38,266 nucleotides of DNA from Deltaproteobacteria bacterium (GTDB lineage Bacteria; Desulfobacterota; UBA8473), in NCBI GenBank assembly GCA_003599365.1, contig QZJR01000078.1:1-38266 (forward strand), given 5' to 3'. Below, in pieces: positions 16,731-24,653 of the stretch (position 1 is its first letter; every line of letters starts with the position of its first letter). Under the pieces are notes generated by a model that saw only the letters and a program-made list of their open reading frames with translations, did no database searches and was not told the DNA's origin. Position numbers and translations under genes: made by a program.

Positions 16731-17057
16731 ATGGATGTTCTGCTCACGTTCACAGGATTTCATGATCCCTATTTCAAGGGGCTGGTTGACCAGGAGGAAC
16801 AGCCCGGGCACATCCTTTCCCTCCTAAACACACGCTCATTCGATCATATATTTCTTTTCGATACCCCAAGCACACAACGGGTTACTGGGGAAACAAAGGA
16901 CACTATAACGAAACTCCATAGTGGTAGCGAGGCACACGTTCTTGAAATCAACCTTTCCGATCCGACCAATTACCAAGAAATATTAATAGGGCTCAGAGTG
17001 CACCTTCATCGTAATATACCTCACAAATCATACTTGATTCACATTATTATCCAATAG
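16731..17057 (+). pseudogene. Truncated CARF-like (RtcR/sensor-type) N-terminal domain
   Basis: 108 codons from ATG 16731 (a GTG lies one codon earlier), starting MDVLLTFTGFHDPYFKGLV and continuing with HILSLLNTRSFDHIFLFDT, then PTNYQEILIGLR. The pattern of a leading strand, a glycine turn, a FLFDTPST strand end and a GLR helix resembles the Rossmann-type CARF domains at the N-terminus of some sigma-54 activators (RtcR-like) and nucleotide-signal effectors. That resemblance is from memory and uncertain. The expected continuation after SYLIHI is absent: the frame stops and a different protein begins in another frame near 17045. A complete protein would need an effector domain. Confidence 0.4.
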
Positions 17058-17158
17058 ATATCGCTTATAATAAGTTTTTAAATAAACAAGTTCGGCACGC
17101 TTTCAAAGATACCCTTTCACGAAGCAACGACCCTTTTAGACTGTATCTCGCCTTCTTA

Positions 17159-19330
17159 ATGCATTGCCCAGCAATCTCTCTCACCTATCTCACTATCCAT
17201 GTATGCGAAGGGTTTGGGTCTCATGGAACTTTTGAAGTTTACCCGTTTATTCAAGATGCCCTTAAGCTTCCAGAATCATTAACAACATCTCAAAAGAATA
17301 AGCTGTGGAAGGCTTACAGGGCCTCATGCCTTAAATTGGGTCTTTCCATCTCAACGCGTCTTTCCGGTGCCCATTTCATGGTTGATGAGTACCTGAGACA
17401 AAGTGGTGTTCCCATCCCATATGTAGGAGACCTGACAGATAAAATGCTTCGTTATGGAAAAGTCACAGGTATTCCCGATGATGATGATCCCGCTGCTATT
17501 AAAAGATGGCAAGAAGGGTTGAGCCTTAGGCTTTTGCCACCTTTTTCGAAAGTAGCAAGACAGGCAATCGTCTTGGATGATAACGGTTATTATATCCGCC
17601 TCTTTCTCAAGCTTCTTGAAAAGCCAGCAGAGCCTGCTAGCGCACTATCAGATTTTGAATTGCGAATGTCCGATGCGATCCACAGACAGGAAATAACCGC
17701 AGTTCTCCGCCGAAAAGGTAAGTCTCTTCGTATCGTACAGGTCTTATGGAGAGATAATCAACTTGGCGTTGAACTCCCGCCTGGAGAAGGGGTGGAATGG
17801 TCGATAACGGTTGGGGATATAACAACCAACTATATCGGACAGATGGAAAGCAGATTTATTCCCTTTGATAAACCTTTACCACCGTTTGTTGAAATAAAAG
17901 GTGAGGATCGCAGCAGACCGCCAATAAGTCTATGGGAAGATGAGAGAAATAATCGTCTACTGATATTTACTGCGTCCGGCACCTTTGTCAACTCGTCAAA
18001 ACTGAGCGAAGCGCCAATAACCCTGGAGCCTGGTGACTATCATCTGGTTTTGCGTTTCATTCCGGATGGTCTAAGAGAAACCGTTGAGGAGGTGAGAATA
18101 CAGCCTTCACTGTATCTGCTTCCCCTACGTTTGGAACCCGGGGAAAAATTTGTTCTGAAGCACGGACCGGCCACCCTTGAACTGCATGCTGATCTGAAGC
18201 CGATTCTTCTTTGGGAGGGTACTAGCATCAAAGGGCTTAGAGGCAATGAAATATATTGCAGCAATAATTTGAAGCTGCGTGCAATCATTCCCGAAGAATA
18301 TTTTGTAGATGGTATTAAATATTACATTCGTTTTAGCCAGGCAGCAGAAACTGATGAACTAATTGCACAAATCTCCAACGATCAACCCGATGCAGCCATT
18401 ATCAATGTATACAAACTTATTCGAAATAGGTGGAGACCTGGCGTCACAAGGATTCTCGCTGAAATCTACCGTGAAGGGATACAGCGCCCCGTTTTTCGCT
18501 CGGCCATCATGTTATGGATAGGACTGGAGACGGTTAGAAGTCGGACACACTTCTATTGTTCTGCTCATCCATCCAATTTGATCGAGGAAGAATGCGACAA
18601 CCTTTTCATCAACAGAGAGGAGTCATATATCAGTTACCGGAACAAAGACAATCGATTTTTTCGCATGGTCTTCAATCTTGGCGATGCGAAGCGCTTTATC
18701 TTCACTTTGCCTGTTCCGGGAATATTCATGCAATTGAAAGATTATTCCGCTTCGACTGAAATTGAACGACCCTTAACAAAAGGATCCACACTTTCCGTTG
18801 CCCGGAATTCGAGAAACGTTCTCGAAATATCTTCCACATCAAGTGGGTTCTTAAAATTGGGTAATTTTAGGGCACGTGTGGATTTCAGTAAAAGGCTTCC
18901 CTTGTCCGGTCTCATTGAGTACCTGGGCCCGGAAACACATACGCTTCAGTTCATAGACGATGAAAGAGGCTGCGAAGAAGACCTATTGAATTTGGTTTCA
19001 CCTCATGAAATCCTCGCTTATTCGGTAGAACCCAAAAGTAATTTTTACCGCATTAGGTTTTCCCTGGCGCAGCAAGTCACGGAACTCACTATGAGAGCTA
19101 TTGATTTACTTTCCGGAACGTGTGAGATGCTACTTTTAGAATGTAATAGCACTTTCGAATCGACAGAATCCGGAGTACGCGGCTGGTTGACGTGTGAAAG
19201 CAATAACCAACAAGGTTTCTTCAATCACGATTTGTTGCTTTCGCTTAACGCGTGGCCTAATGGAACGTGGGTTATTGATCCTGAAGCTAAGATAAATGGA
19301 CGTTGGAACTCTGATCTCCCTCGCAGCTGA
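17159..19330 (+). CDS. Large protein of unrecognised family, possibly 5'-truncated
   Basis: A 723-aa ORF from ATG 17159. The frame is open and protein-like further upstream, from 17015 (KFLNKQVRHAF; PFRLYLAFL), without an ATG, GTG or TTG, so the original gene may have lost its 5' end where it meets the CARF-like fragment. The N-terminal 150 residues are mostly helical (FYPFIQ-like YPFIQDALKLP; HFMVDEYLRQSGVPIPY; GIPDDDDPAAIKRW). The rest, about 170-723, is rich in beta strands and could hold several Ig-like modules (VEWSITVGD; LEPGDYHLVLRFIPDG; LEPGEKFVLKHGPATLEL). No catalytic motif, signal peptide or membrane helix seen. Its neighbours suggest a defence-island protein, but function is unknown. 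Confidence 0.6.
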   Translation: MHCPAISLTYLTIHVCEGFGSHGTFEVYPFIQDALKLPESLTTSQKNKLWKAYRASCLKLGLSISTRLSGAHFMVDEYLRQSGVPIPYVGDLTDKMLRYGKVTGIPDDDDPAAIKRWQEGLSLRLLPPFSKVARQAIVLDDNGYYIRLFLKLLEKPAEPASALSDFELRMSDAIHRQEITAVLRRKGKSLRIVQVLWRDNQLGVELPPGEGVEWSITVGDITTNYIGQMESRFIPFDKPLPPFVEIKGEDRSRPPISLWEDERNNRLLIFTASGTFVNSSKLSEAPITLEPGDYHLVLRFIPDGLRETVEEVRIQPSLYLLPLRLEPGEKFVLKHGPATLELHADLKPILLWEGTSIKGLRGNEIYCSNNLKLRAIIPEEYFVDGIKYYIRFSQAAETDELIAQISNDQPDAAIINVYKLIRNRWRPGVTRILAEIYREGIQRPVFRSAIMLWIGLETVRSRTHFYCSAHPSNLIEEECDNLFINREESYISYRNKDNRFFRMVFNLGDAKRFIFTLPVPGIFMQLKDYSASTEIERPLTKGSTLSVARNSRNVLEISSTSSGFLKLGNFRARVDFSKRLPLSGLIEYLGPETHTLQFIDDERGCEEDLLNLVSPHEILAYSVEPKSNFYRIRFSLAQQVTELTMRAIDLLSGTCEMLLLECNSTFESTESGVRGWLTCESNNQQGFFNHDLLLSLNAWPNGTWVIDPEAKINGRWNSDLPRS

Positions 19331-19337
19331 TACATCA

Positions 19338-19831
19338 CAGTCTTGTCGTCAACCCTTCGAGTTGCGTTGCTTCATCAACATTACCACCGGGCTTCAGGTG
19401 TTGGAAACCGATTTTATATTTGAAGCGCCGGACAGATGCCTGATCAAATCTTAAAAGCGGTTCGTCGTGCAGATCAGGATGCCTCGAAATCGTTCTATCT
19501 GGGCGAGCAAGTCTTTGGTATGGCTGATTTCCCAATATCTGACAGCCCGGCTGCGAATGAAAAGGAAAGAATCCGTATCGTCCATAACCAGTACGGTATC
19601 CTTCGCTTCTGCCTTGGAAAAAACCTGGCTGATATTCTGTTCAGTTTAGCCCATATAGGGGCTTACAATGTCGCTGGTTCTCTTGACCATAAGTTCTCTT
19701 TCCAGATGTCCGGCAATCTGGCGCGCCAGTTCACTATTTCCTGTGTCAGGCGGACCGTAGAAAAGAAGGTTGAAGTTTCTGACTAGTTGCTGCTGATCGG
19801 AACTGCGGAGACAACGATCAAACTCTTTCAG
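19338..19831 (-). pseudogene. Decayed AAA+ ATPase
   Basis: Read on the minus strand, the sequence encodes LKEFDRCLRSSDQQQLVRNF, then a Walker A in YGPPDTGNSELARQIAG, DIVSPYMG, a stop, TEQNISQVFSKAEAKD, Walker B VLVMDDTDSFL, and ILICTTNRF, another stop. This is the core of a AAA+ ATPase. The Walker A Gly and Lys have become Asp and Asn (GPPGTGK to GPPDTGN), Walker B is altered, and there are at least three in-frame stops with a frame change near the end. It lies on the same strand as, and just after, the TIGR02757 gene. The region otherwise holds no gene. Confidence 0.75.
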
Positions 19832-19869
19832 GTGTTATGAGGGCAACAGCCCTTAAAGATTTGACCCTA

Positions 19870-20667
19870 TCAAATGCTCGGCGTACCGCATTCTTTAAGA
19901 AAATCATTCAGGTTCCCCTCATTTCGTATTCCTAAACGAGTAAGGGCAAAGTCGTACCTGACCGGGTCCTCTGGAGAGATTGTTCTGAAGGCGGCGGTTA
20001 TCTCAGATGCGGTGCGTATATCTGCCTGTTTTCGCCCTGTTATCTTGAGGGAAAGACATATCCTGTGCATGTGGGTATCAAGAGGGACGATGAGCTTGGA
20101 TGCCGGCACTGTATCCCACCCCCCTGGGTCTACTTCATCCTCCCTCACCATCCAGCGCAGGAAAAGGTTCAACCGTTTGCATGCACTGCCTTTCGTTGGA
20201 GAGGGCAAGAGGCTGTTAGCCCTGCCGTTGTGCTCAGTGGTCAATTCCTTAGCAAAGGCTGAAATCGCTGGCAGGATTGTACTATCACGATCATTCATGC
20301 CGGCAGCAAAACATGCATGAAGGGAACCATACCGTCCTATAACGCCTTTGATCCCCAAAAGCATCGATACAAGATCCTCTCCCGTGGTAAACCGATGTTT
20401 GAATCCTGCAAAGTCGGGAAGAAGTGCCTCCCTTGAGGCCTGGTTCAGAAAGATATATGGAGATGGTTGCATAAGCTCCCGCACTAAGGAAACACTTTTC
20501 AGTATCTGTTGAACCCTTCCATAGGCAAGGGACGAGGCAACTAGACCAACTATCTCACGGTCTCTAATATCTGCATAATTATATAAGAACTCAAGGGGAT
20601 CCGGATGGACGAACTCTCGTCGGTTGTATCTGGCATAAAGGTCGTCAAGGACATTTTTTTTAAGCAT
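19870..20667 (-). CDS. TIGR02757/DUF2400 family protein
   Basis: A 265-aa protein matching the TIGR02757 (DUF2400) family: DPLEFLYNYADIRDREIVGL near the start, FLRWMVREDEVDPGGWD and LIVPLDTHMHRICLSL in the C-terminal half. The family is widespread in Bacteroidetes and deltaproteobacteria and has no established function; a helix-hairpin-helix or DNA-glycosylase-like fold has been suggested for it. It starts 6 bases after the nifS stop, so it is probably co-transcribed with nifUS. Confidence 0.8.
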   Translation of the reverse strand: MLKKNVLDDLYARYNRREFVHPDPLEFLYNYADIRDREIVGLVASSLAYGRVQQILKSVSLVRELMQPSPYIFLNQASREALLPDFAGFKHRFTTGEDLVSMLLGIKGVIGRYGSLHACFAAGMNDRDSTILPAISAFAKELTTEHNGRANSLLPSPTKGSACKRLNLFLRWMVREDEVDPGGWDTVPASKLIVPLDTHMHRICLSLKITGRKQADIRTASEITAAFRTISPEDPVRYDFALTRLGIRNEGNLNDFLKECGTPSI

Positions 20668-20673
20668 TGTCGG

Positions 20674-21849
20674 CTATTCAGCCTTTGCCTTTTTATAAAG
20701 AGGAGACATATTCCTCAGAAACTCAACTGCTTCCCTTAATGCATCCAGGAATCGGTCAATATCAGACTCTTTAGTGTCTCGACCGAAACTGATAACCAGA
20801 GTCCCCTGGGCATCGGCATACTCTCTGCCAATGGAGAGAAGTACATGGGAAGCCCGAAGTGCCCCGGAAGCACAAGCCGACCTGGTAGAAACAGCTATGT
20901 TCTTCTCATCCAGCATAAGGACGATGCTCTCTCCTTCAATATACCTTATGGATACAGAGACCAGATTGGGCAGAGAAAATTCAGGATGCCCGTTTATAAT
21001 AATATCCTCAATGCTTTCCTTCAGCCCCCTTATCAGCCTGTCCTTCAACTTCCTTGCATGTTCTACCCTGCATTCCATCTCCCGAAAGGCAATGTCAGCG
21101 GCCACCCCCATCCCGATTATACCGATGAGGTTTTCCGTGCCCGCCCGCCTTCCATCCTCCTGAGCTCCACCGTCAATTAATGGCAACGGTGATACTCCTC
21201 GACGGATGTAAAGCCCCCCCACCCCTGATGGACCATTAAACTGATTGGAAGAGAAACTAAGTAAATCCACACCCAGATACTGAACATCAATGGGCATGAC
21301 ACCCACCGATGCCACAGCATCACTGTGGAAGAGAATATCCTTTTCCCGGGTAATCCGGGCAATTTCCTTTATGGGCTGAATGGTTCCGATTTCGTTGTTG
21401 CCATGCATGATCGTCACCAGAATGGTTTCGTCTGTTACTGCCTTGGCAATGTCATCAGGGTTTACCAATCCATATTCGTTCACAGAGACTGATGTTACCC
21501 TGTAGTCCATCTTCATCAGCCTCCTGAGAGACTTCAGGACGGCATTGTGCTCAATGTTAGAGGTTATGATGTGTTTCCCCTTGCCTGCTTTTGCTAAGGC
21601 TATCCCCTTTATGGCATGATTGATAGATTCAGTGCCGGATGAGGTGAACACCAACTCTTGGGGTGAGGCACAGTTTATCAGTCGGGCTGCTTTTTCCCTT
21701 GCCTGCTCCAATACCTCTGTTGCCTGTTCACCTAATTGGTGGGGGCTGGAAGGATTACCATGGTTTTTCTTGATAGCTTCGATCATGGCCTCCTGAACCT
21801 CAGGCAAGAGGGGATTGGCTGATATGTAGTCTAAGTTTATCGTATTCAT
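20674..21849 (-). CDS. nifS: Cysteine desulfurase-like NifS lacking the PLP lysine
   Basis: A 391-aa class-V aminotransferase fold. The start is ATG 21849, which overlaps the nifU stop (ATGA); a longer open frame upstream is only the nifU region in another frame. Landmarks: LDYISANPL near the N-terminus, SGTESINHAI, IEHNAVLKSL, NNEIGTIQPI, HSDAV with Asp177, and the loop Cys326 in STRSACASG. The PLP-binding motif, normally SSHKxxGPKG, reads SSNQFNGPSG at 200-209, so both His and the Schiff-base Lys are replaced (Asn202, Gln203). The DNA reading is unambiguous. A lysine-less IscS is known in Archaeoglobus fulgidus and lacks desulfurase activity while still supporting cluster assembly on IscU. 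A similar sulfide-fed role is inferred here. Confidence 0.9.
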   Translation of the reverse strand: MNTINLDYISANPLLPEVQEAMIEAIKKNHGNPSSPHQLGEQATEVLEQAREKAARLINCASPQELVFTSSGTESINHAIKGIALAKAGKGKHIITSNIEHNAVLKSLRRLMKMDYRVTSVSVNEYGLVNPDDIAKAVTDETILVTIMHGNNEIGTIQPIKEIARITREKDILFHSDAVASVGVMPIDVQYLGVDLLSFSSNQFNGPSGVGGLYIRRGVSPLPLIDGGAQEDGRRAGTENLIGIIGMGVAADIAFREMECRVEHARKLKDRLIRGLKESIEDIIINGHPEFSLPNLVSVSIRYIEGESIVLMLDEKNIAVSTRSACASGALRASHVLLSIGREYADAQGTLVISFGRDTKESDIDRFLDALREAVEFLRNMSPLYKKAKAE

Positions 21850-22373
21850 TTGAAAATCTCCTTGCCAAGATCCTTGCCACAGTTTGAACAAAACTCCATC
21901 GCCTCTCCTAAGTCGGTATCGCAGTAAGGACACCGACAGGTGTCTCCTTTGGTATGCTCATGCTTGTCTTCTGCCTTTGGAGGAGACTTGACCTTGCCTG
22001 CCTTTTTGTCTTCATAGTCCTTTATGGCCAGTTGAAGGGCATCTGCTCCCAGGTTGGAACAATGAAGCTTGTTTTTGGGTAAACCTTCAAGAGCCTCAGC
22101 TACCGATTTGTTGGTAATCTTCCTGGCATCTTCTATAGTCTTACCCTTGGCCATCTCTGTGAGCATGCTGGAAACAGCAATGGCTGCCCCGCACCCAAAT
22201 GTCAAAAACTTGATATCCTCAATACGGTCATCCTTAACCTTGATGTAAATGTTCATCATGTCACCACAGACAGGATTGCCAACCTCTCCTACCCCATCCG
22301 CATCCTTCATCTCCCCAACATTGCGGGGATTCTTAAAATGATCCATTACTACCTCTGAATACATCTCTTCCAC
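21846..22373 (-). CDS. nifU: IscU/NifU-type Fe-S scaffold with C-terminal zinc ribbon
   Basis: A 175-aa scaffold protein on which Fe-S clusters are built. The three ligand cysteines are in GNPVCGD, TFGCGAAIA and LHCSNLGADAL, with Asp following the first as in active IscU. After about residue 125 a Lys-rich linker leads to a zinc-ribbon-like end with CRCPYCDTD and FCSNCGKDL, which replaces the usual NifU 2Fe-2S and Nfu domains. GGGAGG precedes the ATG. It overlaps nifS by four bases, forming a nifU-nifS-TIGR02757 unit. Confidence 0.92.
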   Translation of the reverse strand: MEEMYSEVVMDHFKNPRNVGEMKDADGVGEVGNPVCGDMMNIYIKVKDDRIEDIKFLTFGCGAAIAVSSMLTEMAKGKTIEDARKITNKSVAEALEGLPKNKLHCSNLGADALQLAIKDYEDKKAGKVKSPPKAEDKHEHTKGDTCRCPYCDTDLGEAMEFCSNCGKDLGKEIFK

Positions 22374-22391
22374 CTCCCTATGTTTAAACCC

Positions 22392-22454
22392 ATTATAACC
22401 ACCCTGGCTAATTCGATTAGTTGTTTTCTCTATAAGACTATCGTCCTTTAGTCT
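22392..22454 (-). promoter_or_regulatory. Candidate promoter/operator of the nifUS unit
   Basis: On the minus strand a TATAAT lies at 22397-22392, 19 bases before the nifU start, without a good -35 element. Behind it, at 22435-22454, is an inverted repeat AGACTA-8 bases-TAGTCT. This layout would suit an Rrf2/IscR-type regulator, but the match is by position only. Confidence 0.3.
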
Positions 22455-22572
22455 ATTTTCTTAATATAATCCCTTTTTTCTTTTTGTAAACCCCTATTAT
22501 GTCAGGGCAGGCAATTCAAAAGTTGTTCATGTATGGTTAAATCTTATAGTCTTTTACTTTTTTCCAACATGC

Positions 22573-22676
22573 CATCTCAATAAGCTCGTGAGTGAGATTA
22601 CCTTGTTGATACTGACCGCGATGCGGGCCGGCTCTGCCGTTATCTGAAAAACTGTGTTTGCCACTTGGCCATTCTA
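22573..22676 (-). pseudogene. Fragment of a second flavin reductase gene
   Basis: About 104 bases closely resemble 27506-27600 inside the flavin reductase gene. The minus-strand reading is NGQVANTVFQITAEPARIAV, followed by SINK, then a one-base frameshift before a NLTHE-like stretch. No other part of the gene is present. The rest of the 22374-22752 interval shows only AT-rich sequence and the candidate nifU promoter. Confidence 0.75.
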
Positions 22677-22752
22677 TATAAGAATAATATTCTCAAACAC
22701 TTAGCCTATTAGGTTCAAACTTCCGATACAAACAGTTTTTTAGCTGTCGACG

Positions 22753-23163
22753 CTAAAAAGCCTTTATCCCGACCATCAGCGTCCACACCACTAGAGTTGC
22801 GGTGAGCGCGTATAACCCTAGCCACTTTAAATAGTTATAATAATTTTTAAATCTTCGCCTAACAGCTATTTTTAATATGATGACGGCGGTAATCGAGTTG
22901 CCGATTATTATGTGCGCGACCGTTTTTATCCCGTGAATATCTCGGAAGAAATCGGATACTATGATGCCCAGCACCGCGAGTAATATCAAAATTACGAGCG
23001 CTATGCGGCTAGCCAGACAGTGCAGTTTTCTACGCTGTGCTGCATCTTTGGGAGGTTTTTTACCGAAGGCTATCGCCCATATCAAGATAACCATCCAGAT
23101 AGTAACCAATAATAGAATGCTGGCTAAGACGTCTTTTATCAGGGTCAATTCCATAGAAATCAA
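22753..23163 (-). CDS. Four-helix membrane protein, possible cytochrome b
   Basis: A 136-aa protein with four hydrophobic segments at about 8-30, 50-70, 80-102 and 113-133. Histidines lie near helix ends (KLHCLASR, DIHGIK, VAHIIIGN), as in cytochrome b561-like membrane cytochromes. The gene starts 4 bases after the stop of a c-type cytochrome gene, so the two probably work together, for example passing electrons from quinol to an outer heme. No family is identified with confidence. Confidence 0.6.
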   Translation of the reverse strand: MISMELTLIKDVLASILLLVTIWMVILIWAIAFGKKPPKDAAQRRKLHCLASRIALVILILLAVLGIIVSDFFRDIHGIKTVAHIIIGNSITAVIILKIAVRRRFKNYYNYLKWLGLYALTATLVVWTLMVGIKAF

Positions 23164-23166
23164 AAA

Positions 23167-23481
23167 CTACTTTTTGGGCGGTATCGCGTTGACGAGATAA
23201 TTGACAATCAGCCCTTTTTCTTCGTCCGTCAACTCGCCTAGCCGTTTATGTTTATGTTTCATCTTCTCAGCCATCTTGCTGACGACCTTGTTCCACCTCT
23301 GTTGGGTGTAATTTTTATTTAAAGGCTTTTCTGTGGAGTGACATATCGAGCACTTTGTCTCGAAAAGCTCTTTTCCCTTGGTGAGACTCAGTTGTTTGTC
23401 CGCCTTAGGGGAGTCCGTCTGTGCGATAACAAAGGCCGGTATAAAGATTAAAGCTATCAATCCTGTTAAAATTTTTCGCAT
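23167..23481 (-). CDS. Small monoheme cytochrome c, exported
   Basis: A 104-aa protein with a signal peptide (MRKILTGLIALIFIPAFVIA) and one heme motif CSICH at about residues 45-49 within LFETKCSICHST. Several Met downstream (VSKMAEKM) could supply the distal ligand, and LTDEEKGLIVNYLVN is the usual C-terminal helix of class I cytochromes. It functions outside the cytoplasmic membrane as an electron carrier. The downstream gene encodes its likely membrane partner. Confidence 0.88.
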   Translation of the reverse strand: MRKILTGLIALIFIPAFVIAQTDSPKADKQLSLTKGKELFETKCSICHSTEKPLNKNYTQQRWNKVVSKMAEKMKHKHKRLGELTDEEKGLIVNYLVNAIPPKK

Positions 23482-23731
23482 TTATCCCTCCTATAGGACT
23501 TTGTGTTATTGCTATATTACTCTTTCCTCATCGTATTGAGAATGAATTCAGCGGACTGACAGCCTGCTTCGGAATAACACTGCTCACCGATGGCCTAGTA
23601 TATTTTATCCCTTCTTAAACGTTGTCCCTTGTCTCCTTATAATCAGCGACTTGGAAGCAATGGAAAAAATTCAGTAGAGGTAAGTTAAGCCCAGACTCCT
23701 ATGAAGCCATCCAATCAGACCCTCTGATTCC

Positions 23732-24583
23732 TCATGCATATCCTTCCATGATCTTTTTTAGCATCATCCGATCCACATCTCGTCCCACCAGAGGCCCTTG
23801 GCTCAAAACGGGAAAGTGTTCCTCAAATGGTGGTCTCTCATTCCGGTATATGACCCCTACTGGGATTCGATCTCCCCACTGATCTGCTGTCTTAACGGCT
23901 GCGTACCAGTCTGTAGGGTCGTAATCTTTGGGCAAGGGATAGCATCTAGACTTGTACCAAGCGAAGGTATTGACCTTGTTGAAAGAGACACAGGGCTGTA
24001 GAACATCGATAAGGGAAAAGCCGCGATACGCTATTGCCTGTTGAATTATGTCCGAAAGGTTATCTGTCAGCCTGGCGAAAGCACGAGCTACAAAACCGGC
24101 ATGCATGGCAACGGCTACAACCGCAGGATTGAAAGCAGCCGAAGCTACACCACCTGGCTGAACCTTGGTGATGAACCCTTCATCCGAAGTGGGACTGGCC
24201 TGCCCCTTGGTCAACCCATACACCTGGTTATTGTGGGCGAGGAGTGTCACGTCAATATTACGGCGTATTGCTGCAAGAAAATGGTTTCCTCCCTCTCCAT
24301 AGCTACAGCCATCTCCGCTTTCGACTATGACAGTCAGTTCGGGATTGGCCAGCTTCGCTCCGGTTGCTACGGGCAGTGACCTACCGTGGAGACCATTAAA
24401 GACATTGGCATTCAGGTAGTGAGGTGCCTTGGCGGCTTGACCTATGCCAGAGATGAAAAGCACCTGGTGGGGTTCTAATCCTCTGGCTACTAGGGCCTGC
24501 TTCATTGCCTCCAAAATGGAAAAGTTGCCACAGCCAGGACACCAAGTTGTATCATACTTTCCATAATCGCTGATTGTTACCAT
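23732..24583 (-). CDS. 2-oxoacid:ferredoxin oxidoreductase, beta subunit
   Basis: A 283-aa TPP-binding subunit. CPGCGNFSILEAM near the N-terminus is the usual KorB-type motif with cluster-ligand cysteines. GDGCSYGEGGNHFLAAIRRN is the TPP/Mg motif, and NNQVYGLTKGQ follows. With the gamma-alpha subunit upstream, it oxidises a 2-oxoacid (2-oxoglutarate or similar) with CoA, yielding acyl-CoA, CO2 and reduced ferredoxin, or runs in the reductive direction. No delta (ferredoxin) subunit gene is adjacent. Substrate cannot be fixed from sequence. Confidence 0.9.
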   Translation of the reverse strand: MVTISDYGKYDTTWCPGCGNFSILEAMKQALVARGLEPHQVLFISGIGQAAKAPHYLNANVFNGLHGRSLPVATGAKLANPELTVIVESGDGCSYGEGGNHFLAAIRRNIDVTLLAHNNQVYGLTKGQASPTSDEGFITKVQPGGVASAAFNPAVVAVAMHAGFVARAFARLTDNLSDIIQQAIAYRGFSLIDVLQPCVSFNKVNTFAWYKSRCYPLPKDYDPTDWYAAVKTADQWGDRIPVGVIYRNERPPFEEHFPVLSQGPLVGRDVDRMMLKKIMEGYA

Positions 24584-24618
24584 GGTTCTCCCCTCTATAG
24601 GTTAAATAAGTATGATTC

Positions 24619-24640
24619 ATCTCCCAACTAATTGGGAGAT
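24619..24640 (-). promoter_or_regulatory. Intercistronic hairpin between the oxidoreductase subunit genes
   Basis: Nine-base perfect stem ATCTCCCAA/TTGGGAGAT with a four-base loop, in the 70-base gap between the alpha and beta genes. No T-run follows on the coding strand, so it is more likely an mRNA-stability or expression-ratio element than a terminator. Confidence 0.5.
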
Positions 24641-24653
24641 GATCTTATAGTTA

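Noticed and set aside
19436-19786. 116-codon plus-strand frame
   Set aside because: The complementary strand reads as a AAA+ ATPase core, so this frame is its shadow.
21850-21933. N-terminal extension of nifS
   Set aside because: The 28 extra residues come from the nifU coding region in another frame; the ATG at 21849 overlaps the nifU stop and fits family N-termini.
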